Part shown: positions 19,860 through 31,963 of the stretch, one piece after another
Layout of the letters: every line of letters starts with the position of its first letter
How positions within the stretch are numbered: the first letter of the stretch is position 1
DNA from: Hydractinia symbiolongicarpus
Lineage: Eukaryota; Cnidaria; Hydrozoa; Anthoathecata; Hydractiniidae
Length of the DNA stretch: 64,000 nt
Assembly (NCBI RefSeq): GCF_029227915.1
Contig: NC_079879.1
Coordinates: forward strand, 34,476,501-34,540,500
Reading direction: 5' to 3'
Made by a program: the position numbers and the translations under genes
Notes under the pieces: model-generated
Database searches by the model: none
What the model was told of the DNA's origin: nothing
What the model saw: only the letters and a program-made list of their open reading frames with translations

Positions 19860-22095
19860 AGTACCAGCGATAAGTTAAGAACACAATAAGAACAACTTCA
19901 TCAATAAAAACACATCCACCTTCAGTTAAAATTTAGACATTCTTATCAAATTGTAAATTCACGAAATAAATTTCGGATATATATATAGTTAATATGAGGA
20001 CAATTTTCTTTTCGTTATAATTCGATTTGATTACAGATATAAATAATCTTGTAACTTCAATTTTATTTTTCTTCTTATCATCAATAAATTTTTGTTAAAT
20101 TCTTCTTAAAGGCGAGAATAATTAAAACTGTTTTGACGAAATAGAAAACACAATTTTAATCGTCCGTGCACGTATAACATATAAAATGTATCAAGGGAAT
20201 GATAAAAGTTCATTACCCATGTCTTTTGTAGAAGTAAGTTTTTAAATGACGCAAGGGCTTTTGTAAAAACACGCAAAAGACAAATAAATTATACCCTATT
20301 GCCACGCATATAAGCCTACACTGTTTGTATTTTTTTGTCGTTCATTTTCACAACCTCAGTGTTTTGAGTATAAAACAAGAAAGGTGGCTACCGTAAAACC
20401 TCTAATTTCGTGCGCCCTTGAATTAATGCAGATGTCCTAATTATTAGTGCGGTTTTGAAATGCTAAAAAGCTAATTTATTCCCTCTAATTATTAGTGCGG
20501 CATAGCCAAAATAATTATTTTTTCTGTAGCACTAAATTAGAGGTTTTACGGTGAAGAACTGTGGAACTGTTCTATTTCTTTAACAGCGACTAGATGCAGC
20601 ATGATATGGTAAAAGAACAATAGCTTTCCGCACACCCTTTTCATACGACCAACCCAAGGTTTCTTTTAAAACAGAAGTTAATGTAAAATTATAAGTTTGT
20701 ACAAAGTTGGAGGTCGTGAAAGCTACTTTATTCTCTTCATTATTGCATATTTAATAAATGAGTATAACTGCTGACTCAGAAAGTTAAAGTGGAACAAAAC
20801 TGTTTATATGTGCCTTCAAACTCTTTCTATGTGCCTGAAGGCTAATATTTTCAGGAAAGAAAGATTGTATTGAATACACTGACTGAAAAATCTATCTGTT
20901 TGAACGGCTGAAAAAGGTTACTGCCACCTTAAGACAAAGTTTAAATTAGAAGAGAAAGTATATAATTAATAAACTTTTGATATCATAGATTTTTATAAAA
21001 TATTTAAAAAGCAAGAAATAATAAAAGAATTATTATCCGGGAAAAATTGAGGCAAAATAAAAACGGCGAGGGAAAATGTAAAAAGAAAAGAAAAATAAGA
21101 ATATCATGCAGCCATTTATTTCATCTTTTGAACGCATGGCGCCTGACCTTTAAACCCGATCAACTGCGCATGCATAAGCAACGGGAAACATGTAATGATT
21201 TAGAAGAAAATTGTCCCGGCCTTTCTCTCACCTGTAAACTAATACAGAATTAGTTGAATAAAGTCAATAGCCGCACATTTAATTAGATAAAATAATTTCA
21301 CGTGCCAAAAATTTCAATAATTTTGTCAAACGGATTATTTTCTGATAAGGTACGTCGTTAAAGTACATGATAATGCAAGCGAGTGTTTTCGAATACTATT
21401 TTTGATGTTATGTTTTACTGCATTGTTTACTTACGTTTTACTGCATTATTTTAACAAAAAATGATGGTGTCGCCCTTTTTCTGTAAAAAGCATGAGACAG
21501 ACTGTGGGATCTAGTCCTTTTTAAGTTGAATCAGTATTCAAAGTTTCACCACTATAATATTTTTCGGATAAAATTTTAATTCACTCACTGCTTAAAATTT
21601 AATATTGAAAACCGTTGAAAGCAATAATGCTTGGTCATATGCTTCTCAGTAAGATAAACTCAAGACGAAATAAAAAACAAGGAAAAAACTCAACAGTCAA
21701 AATGTTGGTGAGGTGAGTGGAGTTTTCCTAAAAACTAAAAATGAAAAAAAAATCTTATCTCGATACATTTTGGAATTTAATTTCAACTTGAAATTACAAA
21801 TTACTAGCTATTTAAAACTTTTAATACTTTTTTCCCTACTTTGAAACAAAAACTAACCCTAGAAACCGCATTAATGAGACCCATTTTATTATGCACTTCA
21901 TCTTAATTTGTAGTTATATTAGTTTTTCTGTCACTTAACTTGAACTAATCCGCGTTTAAACTTTAGAAAAAATACTTTTCTATCCACAGCAGACAAATTT
22001 ACCATTTTAATTTTATGTAGTAAAGTATGTCCGTAAGATCATTTCAATAAAGTTCTTATTTTTAAGATCACTTCGACAACGCTTATCACATTTTT
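19860..22095. other. non-coding region with one MITE
   Basis: Apart from the inverted-repeat element at 20390-20552, no coding, RNA or repeat structure was recognised. The short open frame at 21047-21253 is Lys/Arg-rich without motifs and was not counted. Confidence 0.4.
20390..20552. mobile_element. short inverted-repeat element (MITE)
   Basis: The ends are inverted copies. ACCGTAAAACCTCTAATTT at 20390 is repeated in reverse complement at 20534-20552, and the match extends with one mismatch through GTGC. The inner part carries TAATTATTAGTGCGG twice (about 20438 and 20497). At 163 bp with no ORF, it is a non-autonomous DNA transposon. The CGTAAAACCTCTAAT ends resemble the termini of pogo/Tigger-like elements. 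A clear target duplication was not seen. Confidence 0.65.
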
Positions 22096-22098
22096 AGA

Positions 22099-23779
22099 GC
22101 GGCGTATTCGATTTTTTTCCTCTTCATTTGGTGTTACTTGTCACTTGGATACATTACACGCCTGCATTGTCGTCGCCATGGAAATTTCTCCATCATTAAA
22201 TTAAACACAAGGTTTAATGGTACTGCGGAGAAATCTATGGATGGTTTGACAAGATCTGAATGCGTTTTATCATGTCTGACATGCGATAGTTGCTCGTTTG
22301 TCAATTATCACGCAACGAATCTTGCGTGCGAGTTAATGAACTCCGAAGGAAACGAAACACCAGAAGAAGGTTGGCAATTTTTGTCAACAAATTATGGAAC
22401 GAGAAATGTAAGTGGCGAATATTGTTTCTGTCCAGTACTTGGTAAACTTTTTTTTTCGGGAAACAGAAAGAGCTAGAAAAATATGCTTTGATCTTAAAGC
22501 ATGGAGATAAAAAATCTGAAAATAATTAATACAATAATTTATTGCCTCAATAAAAGTTCGTACTTGCAACAAAAACCTGTAATTTGTTTTAGAGGGGACC
22601 AATCTGCCGTTCAATTAGTCCGTGTGCTCTCACAGAAGCTTGTGTTGATACTTGCTTTGAAGACGATCAAGTGGGCTACAAGTGCATACGTAAGTACCAT
22701 CTTTATCAACTTTATACTGCCTCAGTGTTTGAAAGATACTAAAAAATAAAAAAAAAACCGGACGTTTTTTTCCCCACTTTAATTGGCCACAAAACCGGGA
22801 GATGTTGTACAAAAATTAACTATTTATTCTTACAAAAAACATGCCTAAAGCCACCTAACACTTCAAGTGTTCCTAGTAATAGGTTCTGGATCACAAAATC
22901 AAAAGTTCTACATGACAAAAAAAGTTTGAACGAAGTTTTAATTTGAAAAAAAAACAGCGTACAAACACGCGTACAGGTTAAAGTAAAAAATTATTACGTT
23001 AACATGAAATAATAAGCATTATCCAAAATTTAGACGAGTCTTTAGCATGTTCTAAATTATGCTAAAATACTGACAAAAAATAATAATTATTTCTGAAGTT
23101 AAGCATCCCTCCCTCCACATCCGAACATTCCAGAAATGTGCATTAGAGAGGAAGCCAAAAAATTACAAAGGTAGCCCAGAAATTACAAAGAAAGCCAACT
23201 ATTTTTGATATGTTACAAGAAAGATTAATTTTTGGTGAAAAACATCAGTATTTATGTTTCGTTTATATTGCGTTAATGGGAGGTATTTTCTTGTTCATTC
23301 TTCGATGAGACAGCCTCGAATTGCTACGGTTGCTGTGATGTAAAATTCGGTAAACCTTTACTTGGTAGGTTGGTATAACTATTTCTGTCTTCATTTTTTC
23401 AGCCAATCAGTTTAAAAAATTGCCTCCTGCGATTATGGGAGCGTATCCGCATGATGTTTCACACCCAATAGGTTACTTACAGGACGGGAAAGATTATACT
23501 TACGCTGGAGCTCTGGGTGCTACCAACAGTCACTTTGTCATACATTTCAGTACGACAATACCCGTTCGATTTGTAACGATTCGTTTGCAATCGACTGTTC
23601 AAAAGGGTGTAATCACAGTTGATAATAAAATTTGTTCATGGATACCAGAGTTGGCTGGTGTTGAGTTTGTCGTGGAATGCAATTCATATTTATCAGGTCG
23701 AATAATTGTTTTCAGACATCTACTGGGCTCTTCACAATCATTGGCTGTGAACGAGTGGTATGTTTATGGTGACTTATAA
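22099..23779 (+). CDS. secreted PAN / EGF-like / galactose-binding-like domain protein, 5' end not found
   Basis: Three exons are readable: about 22099-22407, 22593-22689 and 23403-23779 (stop TAA). Splice signals are good: donors AAT|GTAAGT and ATAC|GTAAGT; acceptors TTTTAG| and TTTTTCAG|; phases 0 and 1 match across both joins. Exon 1 starts with a hydrophobic stretch (IFFLFIWCYLSLGY), possibly a signal peptide. It continues with a PAN/apple-like cysteine pattern (CVLSCLTCDSCSFVNYH, CELMNSEGN). Exon 2 is EGF-like (CRSISPCAL, CVDTCFEDD, GYKC). Exon 3, 125 codons with the stop, is a galactose-binding-like domain of F5/8C or fucolectin type (GAYPHDVSHP, FVTIRLQS, NEWYVYGDL). No ATG fits upstream in frame before a stop, so an earlier exon must exist. 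It is probably an adhesion or recognition lectin. Confidence 0.75.
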
Positions 23780-26285
23780 ACAAATCAAATAAGAAAATAC
23801 AGCAATATTAATTGGGCTTCTGCTACATAACAAAGTTTTAATTTTTTTTTGTCAAAATTCAAGGAAAGGTATCGTTAGTTAATGGTGTTGAGTACAACAG
23901 AAGCACTTTTTAACTTTGATGGATGTTGTGCTGAAGTTTTTGACCAAAAAGTATTGAACATGATAAAGCGTGAAAAAATAAAATAAAATAAAAAATTTAA
24001 CCCTTTTCAATGAAAAAGCCAATAAAAGATGAAAAATTGTATATATATTTTGTATGTGAGATTTTTGTGATGAATATGTTACACCTTGTAGATAATTATT
24101 TAAAAGTTCGTTTTTTTTTACACATTAATACAGGTCGAAGAAAAAATCTTTAAAAATCTTTTTCTTGTAAAGTATTTTTTTTAGCTTGAAAATAAAAAAT
24201 AAGTAAATAAATAAATAAATAAAAATTGCTTTCTTCGGCATTATTAGTTGGATATAGAATTAATTCAATTTTTAATCATTAAAGGTCATCATATGTTGTC
24301 TGTTGAATACAACTTTTTGCTTCAATTGTGGGGGACGAGAGGGGGGAGGGAGGAAATGAATTCATTGAACGTTTATGCTGTTTTGCATTCGAAGCTACTT
24401 ACTTATAAATCATTTATCAATATATATCGACTGTAAAACTCTTAATTATTAAAATTAGTTTTTTTTAATCTAATTTGCTTCAACGAGCTTACTTTTCCTC
24501 ATTCCACGCTATATCGCCTTTGAAAGTACGCTATAGTATTTTTTGTTTAAAATGAATGAAAATTAATTTATGTGTAAAAAATTGAATAACAACAGAAAAG
24601 CAATAATGGCGGCTAAGTTTACGTGCGAAAGGGACGCTTGAATGTTTATGTTCTAGATATGCTGCACTGAATTTACTTTTGTGAAAAATAAAATATTTGG
24701 CATTTTTAGTATAGCTTAACGTGCACATAAAATTAAATAGCTTTTAGTTGTCCTCAGAGGCTGGTATAGTAAGCTTCTTTTTTTTTTTTTGCAGTGCAGT
24801 TGAGGACCTCCTACCTACTAGACTAGAGCTAGAAAGCTAGCTATGCTAGCTTTTGTGCACAGGGTGTAGTAAAAAAACAATGTAGGTTTGCTTGAAGACA
24901 TGTTTAGCAGCTATCTAGCTACAGCAAGTACAACACAAGGTATGTACAGGTATATATAACTATTCCCATATCTCCCGAACAGACCTTCTTTTACACTCTA
25001 GCCAATATTCTTTCTAAAGGAGGCAGAACACATAAACTAAAAAATAAAATCATATGCTGTTGATTTGGTTGAAAAAGGTTAAAAAACTGGTTTAAGAAGT
25101 TCATAACACTTGATTAACTAAATAGTTATACGCTTAATTAATCTGTACGTACCTTCTAATTAGTCTGTTTTGCCTAATTGTTACAGATTAAATAAAAATC
25201 GGTTACAGATTAAATAGCAATTTTCTCTGACTGCATGAAATGCAAAATCCTGTTTTATGTCTTTTAATCTCTTAGTAAAGCAACAAACATAAAATCATTA
25301 TTTTAAAATTATATATACCGCAGTGGCCAATAAGTTATAAATAAGTTTCCAGGGACCCGTTTCGTGAAAACCAAAAATGCAGTATGATAAAGAAGAAAGA
25401 TGAAAAAGAAAAATATTGAGTTGAAACTTGTTGGAGATGCTTTTAGGCTGGTCTGATGGGATTAGCATAAAAAATAATTCTGTAATAGCTATACTTTTCA
25501 AATTTCAGAATTTAGGCATTTCAAGCAGGTTAATAGGATTTTTTTAAAGGCAATTATAAACTTTGACCTAACAATAACAAGCTAGGTAAAAAATTTTGAC
25601 AATACGATTTTATTTGGGTGTATATGTACGTTACGACAATAACAAACAAAATGAGCCAGTTATTATATACGTCTAAACGTATATATCTGATCTGTATCTG
25701 ACACATGGTTACGTTGATGACTCAATACTAGTATAATATTTAGCTACACGGCACTATAATGCCTGCGTAATAAAGCCTCAACTTAGGTTCATGTCAGCAA
25801 TAAGTGGCCTGCCAGACAAAAATGGAATTAGAAAGAATGCATGTTCCTAAAAAACTACTAAAAACTTTAGTTACTAGGCATCTTCAGTAATTTTAAACAC
25901 AAAACCCTCTGAGAATTCTGTGGCTTGGTAACGCTATAGCTAGCTAAAATTACTCTAACTTTTAACTATAATATAAAATAAAGATGGCTAAAATCATTCT
26001 TAAAAAAATGTTTAGCTACCTTGGTTTGCACAACATTTGTAGCTACAAAAGTACGTCTTAGACCTTTGCTAGCTAGCTAGCTATAGATGGCTGAAAACTT
26101 TAAAGTAAATATATATTCAAAATTTATATGTAGCCAAAAAAAGCGAAGGCAACACTGCAATCATAATTTCTCGTAGCAAAAACTTAAAATAAAACTTAAA
26201 AATAAATTATAGCAATACGGTGTTCTCGGCAGTCTGCATGCAATTCTTAACAAAATGACCAATATTTGAATTAAAAATCAGCACG
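23780..26285. other. gene-free AT-rich region
   Basis: No gene was seen. Patches of simple sequence occur: AAATAAATAAAT near 24200, TAGCTAGC-rich stretches near 24820-24940 and 25935-26090. No element ends or RNA genes were recognised. Confidence 0.4.
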
Positions 26286-26289
26286 AAAA

Positions 26290-26745
26290 ATGACATATTT
26301 TGAGGAATAGATTTTTGCGGATAACGATTTCAAAAGAGATATTGCGGAATAACTTTTCGCGGATGCAAGAAACATCCGATTTATGGAATATCATCTTTCT
26401 ATTTTTTATCAAAATACCTAAAAAAGATAACTAAGTTGTAAAAAATGTAAGATCAAATATTGTCACGTTAACGCTTTAATTCTTCATTTTTCAACCCCAC
26501 TTTCTATTCTCGTGTTGTAAAGCTAAAGAGGCCTTTCAATGTAGAGCAAAGTCAACAGTTCGATTCTTTACGCATAAAGTATTTCGAAAAATTTGCGTAA
26601 TTAATTTTTGCGGAAGAAAAATTTCAAAAGTTTTGCGGAATTTTTTTTTTGCGGAAGAACAAAATTCTTGACTTCTGCGGAATTATTTTTTGCGGATTTG
26701 GGCAAGAAAGGCGAAAATTAATTCCGCAAAAAAAAGTTCGGCACA
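26290..26745. repeat. GCGGAATTAATTTTTGCGG-type dispersed repeat
   Basis: Irregular copies of TTTTTGCGGA / GCGGAATAA words recur at about 26325, 26350, 26620, 26635, 26655 and 26690. At 26715-26735 the inverted form AATTAATTCCGCAAAAA appears, so the stretch can fold on itself. It looks like the ends of one or two nested non-autonomous elements. No ORF and no clear target duplication were found. Confidence 0.5.
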
Positions 26746-26939
26746 AATTTCTTCACAAAATCACAAAATAAATATTATCCACATGTGACCATCCCTCATT
26801 ATCAGACATCAGAAAGGCGTTTCTTTTCTTTACTTCTCACTCTGGGGTATCAAATCCTTGTAAATCCAATGAAAAAAAATTACTTAAGACTTCCTCTTCT
26901 TTCCCTGTCACTACTCATGGCATTTCTTTGAATGTCTTC

Positions 26940-27030
26940 AGTTCCAAGCCACGATTCCTTAGCTTCCAATCGCGTCTTCTTTACAAGTTTCAGCGCTAGC
27001 CAATATGATGGACAGCGTCGAGCAGCCCTG
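26940..27030 (+). CDS. possible orphan exon of a discoidin (F5/8C) domain
   Basis: Between an acceptor-like TGTCTTCAG and a donor-like CTGG|GTAATT lies an open frame reading PSHDSLASNRVFFTSFSASQ and YDGQRRAALG. The pattern of SAS, a Tyr-Asp pair and RAAL resembles the start of an F5/8 type C domain. Neighbouring exons were not found, and the downstream sequence is taken over by retrotransposon debris. It may be a real exon of a gene with long introns or a relic. Confidence 0.25.
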
Positions 27031-27723
27031 GGTAATTTTGAAAAAATGTGTTTCTGCCTTTTAATTTTTTTGCTGATATCAGCATATTTTAGCCCTCGAG
27101 TGTCACTCCTCGTATATATAGGAGTTAATTATCTTTAAGGTGTACTCCTGTGATTCCTAAAATGTAATTGATTAATAATTTTTTTCCTTTACATTTTAAG
27201 TTTAAAAATTCTTTAAATTTTAAATCATCTAAACTTGTAATTTAAATTTACAAGTTTTGGACTAAACAATCACATACAGATCAAAAAAAAAAGTTTATAA
27301 TTTATTGCCCATTGTGCATTTTCAATAATATTTCCCTGTGTAAGGTGGGGTCTATCACTTGTACAATAAAATTGAACAGATAATAAGTATATCTCACATG
27401 TATATCTTTTATGTGTCACAATTGGAATCAACCTTGTATACTGTACAAAGTTTCTCATAAGTAAGGTCAAAACATTAGTCTTTTTTCTAAAACACATTAG
27501 AATGGAGGACGGGTAGCAAAGACAAAACAAAGAAGATAAAAACAAATAGCAGCTGCGGCCAATACTTCCTGTTCCCAGCTACCATACTCAAAGAGGGTAC
27601 ACAAACATGGTACCCCCAGCTGCATACTACATATACAAAATTACCAAAGCATATATGTGTTATAACTTCATGTGAGTCACCTCACACTCACACCTACTTT
27701 AAAGGAGGGTTTCACTAATGAGA

Positions 27724-29430
27724 TCACAGTTTACTGAATGTTTTCAATGATTTAACGAATCCTAATTTTATGGATTTTATAAACGCATTGTTTCGTGCAA
27801 TTGTCACATTTAATGGTAAAACACCGGTTACACACACTTCCGTATTATTTGTCGCTTTTAACGCTATGCCGTTTGCATGCTCCGCACATTCCTCGATAGG
27901 TACAAAATTTACGTGTGGCGCGTGGTTGTCTACCCAGCGTTGACTAATTAGGCTTATCATGGAACCGGTATCCTATAGAACCTGACAAGAAACATCGTTT
28001 ATTTCACAATTCACTGTGGGTTGTGTTCCAATCAACTTTAAGTTTGTTGGCCAGGGAAATTTGAGACACATAAAGGTTTTTAAAATGTTTCTCTCTTTCC
28101 ATTAATTCGAATTCCGTAATGGCACTACATATAGCTTTGTGGTTATTTTGGTCTTGCAATTCACACTCTTTGGAACAATACAACCTGCAACGACAATTTG
28201 AACATCTATATTTTACATTCTTTTTACAAACACAACAATTTTTGGAGGTCTTTACAAATTCAGCTCCTTGCCTCCTGGCTGGAGCATTACCTAGTTTTTT
28301 TCTTTCCATTTGTTTTGTGGGCAAAAGTATTTACAGTGTTCAGTTGAACCACAAAGAAAAAATGGCTACAACGTACAGATGAATTCTTTTCACGACAAGT
28401 TTTACACTGGTACCTTCGACAAAATTGTTGATTTTGGAAATTTGAAACAATATCTCTTAATTTTTCGACTTCATTGTTTACAAGCGAGAGTTTTCCCAGT
28501 TGTGCTTTGATGTCTGGTTTTGGATGAATCATTGGATATGTCGGCGATTTGAATTTTTCGTTTGGTGGATGTGTTTCTAGATGTTTAGTTTCCTCAGAAA
28601 CTATTTGATTTACTTTTTGTAAATTATCCTCATCCGTTACTACTGGTACTGTCTTAATGGCGGTTTCAGTTCGAGTCTTACATAATCATTTCTAAGACCT
28701 GTCAATATGGTATGCAAAAGTAGGTTCATAAACATTGACTCTTCAAATGGACAATCTTCCTCTTGCTGATTTAAAATGACTTTTTGTCGTAAACTCATTA
28801 AACGCATAACAAATTCAGGTGCACTCTTGTTAAGGTTTTGTGATGCATTGGTCAATTTAGAAAATAGGGTTGCCGCATTTTTTCCTTCAAGTGACTACGC
28901 AAATATTTTAACAGCTGTTTTACTGATAAAAAGGTTCTACCCTCTAGATAGGTTCTAAGTGGCTTTCCAGGATTTATAGCTTTGATAACGCCACTGATAA
29001 TTTCAGTTTTTGAAAGTCCTTGTTTATCTGCACTATTAATCTGATATGACAAATTCAAATGAGTCAAACGGTCCTTTTGTCCTGGTGTTCCTATTGATCC
29101 CCTGATTTTAAAATATCTTATTTTAAGCACAGGTTTTAGGATATCATCTTCAAAAGTTAAACGTTCTTTTTTGTAAGATTAAAGTTTGGAAAGTGGTGAT
29201 TTGGAAATGGTGTGGATGTAGCAAATGTTGTAAAAGGATTGTGTTGATTAATTTTGGAAGCAATTTCATTAGGTAGGTTTAAATATTTTAAAACATTGGT
29301 TGCACAAAATGTTTCATTAAGTTGGTTTGGATATAGTAGTCGTGATATGGAGTTGTGTAAGTTTTTGAAAATCTTAGATGCCTTAACCGGGTTGGATTCA
29401 AGTTCTTCAGAATTTAAGTATCTCAGCACA
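27724..29430 (-). pseudogene. retrotransposon gag with MYND zinc finger, plus protease remnant
   Basis: Reading the minus strand: gag-like pieces at 29430-28640 (LSKTEIISGVIKAINPGKPL, YLEGRTFLSVKQLLKYLRSH, FVMRLMSLRQKV) are spread over frames. A zinc finger at 28324-28004 follows (cysteines CCVC, CSNC, YCSKEC, then H and C) and fits the MYND spacing C-x2-C-x7-C-x2-C-x4-YC-x3-C-x7-H-x3-C. Then comes a retropepsin core with DTGSMISLIS at about 27940-27985 after an in-frame stop, continuing to 27724. No RT, integrase or LTR was found. The MYND finger takes the place normally held by a CCHC knuckle. The gag end is cut by the adjacent minisatellite region. Confidence 0.65.
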
Positions 29431-29558
29431 AGTCTAAGGACAAAAGTACAATTGCCTCACTTTTCATTGGGTACCTGGATGTCCAATCTCAAGGCTACAT
29501 GTATGAGGTCTTCCAAGGTAAGTACAGAGCACATTCCCATCAATTCACTCAGGATAGT

Positions 29559-29950
29559 ATATATAGTATATATAGTATATATAGTATATATAGTATATAT
29601 AGTATATATAGTATATATATTATATATAGTATATATAGTATATATAGTATATATAGTATATATAGTATATATAGTATATATAGTATATATAGTATATATA
29701 GTATATATAGTATATATAGTATATATAGTATATATAGTATATATAGTATATATAGTATATATAGTATATATAGTATATATAGTATATATAGTATATATAG
29801 TATATGTAGTATATATAGTATATATAGTATATATAGTATATATAGTATATATAGTATATATAGTATATATAGTATATATAGTATATATAGTATATATAGT
29901 ATATATAGTATATATAGTATATATAGTATATATAGTATATATAGTATATA
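29559..29950. repeat. 9-bp minisatellite (GTATATATA)n
   Basis: About 43 tandem copies of GTATATATA, nearly perfect. Visible variants include one unit lacking its G (about 29618, TATATTATATATAG) and one GTATATGTA unit (about 29800). The 9-bp period keeps all frames open, so long VYI, YSI and YTI repeat ORFs appear on both strands; these are not genes. Confidence 0.95.
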
Positions 29951-30189
29951 TCTGCATTTGCTATGTTTTGGAATTTAAATTATAAAAAAATAATAACAAC
30001 ATTTCTTTTTAAAAGGATTGCGCCAATGTTTCAAAATCTTATGCGAATCACTCATTATCATATTGGAGTACTTGCTTGTTGCCCATATGCTGCAACTCCA
30101 CGTCTCTTTCAATATCTCTACTAAACGAAAATATGCTAATTGTTAAAAATTAATGAAGAGTAGTGATGAAATATTGACACAAAACTTAC

Positions 30190-31068
30190 GTACTTGCATC
30201 CGTAATAATTTCCCAACAATTTTATCGATATAAGCTTGCAGATGATCTATGTTTGCGTTTGTCAACCGAGGATCGGGAATATTGTCTGCATCCATATCCA
30301 AAGAAGACTTTGTGACAAAAAGCTTTTTTTCGGTGAATATCTTTTTAATTTCACTTTCATACTAGTGCGTAAAGGCGCTATTCAATGCTTTTTCAGTTAG
30401 ACTTTGGTATCTATGTATGTTTTAGTTCTTTTTCATGGCCACAGTGGATGTAGCACATGTCTGCCGTTACTTTACCGTCAGCGTGAAAAGTAGCTTTGAT
30501 TGTGCTGGTACAATTTCTATATTGCAGGTTCCTACGGTAAAAAAAGACAATAAATTTAGAATTTCCTAAGTATTTTGTAAACATTGTGATATGTTCAATA
30601 CCAATGCGTCTTTTTCCTAGCTGGTTCGGTTTCTATTGTCCACACCGATTACATTGATAATACTGTCCAGCTTCATTTAGCAACACTCTAAGCAAATTCA
30701 ATTTCTGTCTTACGCTTTTCCGGCATTTTCTTTTTTGTGCTACCGAGGAAATGTAGCGTTTTAAATTAAATCAAGTTAAAGCAGCTACGCGGCAAAGATT
30801 TGCACTCATTAGGGTTTACTTTCAATCTTTGTATCACTTTTTCAATCATTGCTATTCAATTTCCTTTGTTGCGTGGTCTTACCTGGATCACATTCTTTAA
30901 TATTCAGATAAAAAGATGCAACATGGGAAATGAAAAAAGCCACAACTGTTACTCTGGCCTTTTTTATGGTTAGTAAAATGTAACTGCTAACGTCTGCTAC
31001 CTGTGGCCAAAAATCGACGTGATGAATTTCGCTGTCCAAGTCTAAATCTGTTATTGCTTCATCATCCT
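30190..31068 (-). pseudogene. decayed gene of unknown family, exon-like pieces
   Basis: Three protein-like pieces occur in order on the minus strand. Piece 1 (31068-30889) reads DEAITDLDLDSEIHHVDFWP and SYILLTIKKARVTVVAFF, between TTACTAG and a donor-like CCAG|GTAAGA. Piece 2 (about 30530-30365) reads NLQYRNCTSTIKATFHADGK and MCYIHCGHEKELKH, possibly metal-binding. After a frameshift and one stop it leads into piece 3 (30364-30190), which reads KKIFTEKKLFVTKSSLDMDA and NIDHLQAYIDKIVGKLLRMQ, followed by GTACGTAAGT. A further piece at about 30130-30060 reads RDIERDVELQHMGNKQVLQY and then a stop. The pieces look like one gene or a transposase relic with introns. I do not recognise it. Confidence 0.35.
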
Positions 31069-31453
31069 AGTAATTATGCAATGCAAAAGACACATCGATA
31101 TAAATATAATAAATATAAATATAATGAACGTTTTCCTGATAAAAATGTTTTTCTATGAACGTTCGCTTTGAAACTTTCCGGCCAGATTAAATGTAAACAA
31201 ATACAAGAATATGTTGTTCGTTTACATTTTTCAGTAAAATACGTAAATCAAAATAGCGTGTTCTCATGTACGTGTTTAAACATGTTAAAAATCCCTGTTG
31301 GATTTCAAGAATAAGAAAGTTTCAAAGATAGCATGAACTTATTACTTATTGCTTGTTTTAAAGCATCGTTTAGGCAAAATATTTGCAATGTAGAGAACAA
31401 AATGTGCATTTTGTTTTTTATTGATCATACTACTTTAAAATAAAAAATATATT

Positions 31454-31684
31454 ATATATTGGGTTAGTGGGTAATTGGGTTCGTCTGTGGCTCCCACTTC
31501 TGGGTACCGCGGATCGATTCCCGCTCACTGCTTGGCAGTATGTTAGTGATGAACAAAGTAGTTCTTCTTCAATATAACTTACACGCATTATACTCGCCCG
31601 TCATGATCAGAGGTCTGATCGGGGTGAAGCATTCTCTGTTGAGAATGAAATACGGATGTGCTATGATAAATATTCACCTATATA
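31454..31684 (+). mobile_element. tRNA-derived SINE
   Basis: The head has RNA polymerase III promoter boxes: an A-box-like GGGTTAGTGGGTAATTGGG (31461-31479) and a B-box GGATCGATTCC at 31511-31521 (consensus GGTTCGANTCC), spaced as in tRNA genes. The surrounding sequence folds roughly like a tRNA T arm (GCGG...CCGC). The body of about 160 bp is unrelated to tRNA. The copy is flanked by an identical 13-bp direct repeat TAAAAAATATATT (31441-31453 and 31685-31697), a target duplication of retroposition. A few AT-rich bases lie between the left repeat and the tRNA-like head. Confidence 0.75.
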
Positions 31685-31963
31685 TAAAAAATATATTCTT
31701 TGAGAAGTCCACGCTTTTCCCTCGAATTGTTTTAAAGTAATATTTTTATATACCTTAAGCGTAGTAATTTTCGCGAATTTGTGGAAATTCGCGAAATGTA
31801 TATTTATGTGTATTCACACGCAAACATTTTTACGTTTAAGGTATATTTTTATTATCTTGTGAACTCCACATTATGTTGAAGAGATTTTTAAATTGTGTTT
31901 TGAAACACTTGACTGTTAGTGCTTCCGTAAATATGTCGATACCAAAATTGACTGATTCCTTTC

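Noticed and set aside
29457-29985. Long open frames (VYI, YSI and YTI repeats) on both strands
   Set aside because: They are produced by the 9-bp GTATATATA minisatellite, whose period keeps all frames open.
31454-31530. A true tRNA gene
   Set aside because: The A and B boxes are tRNA-like, but the acceptor and anticodon stems do not pair, and the flanking target duplications mark it as a SINE.
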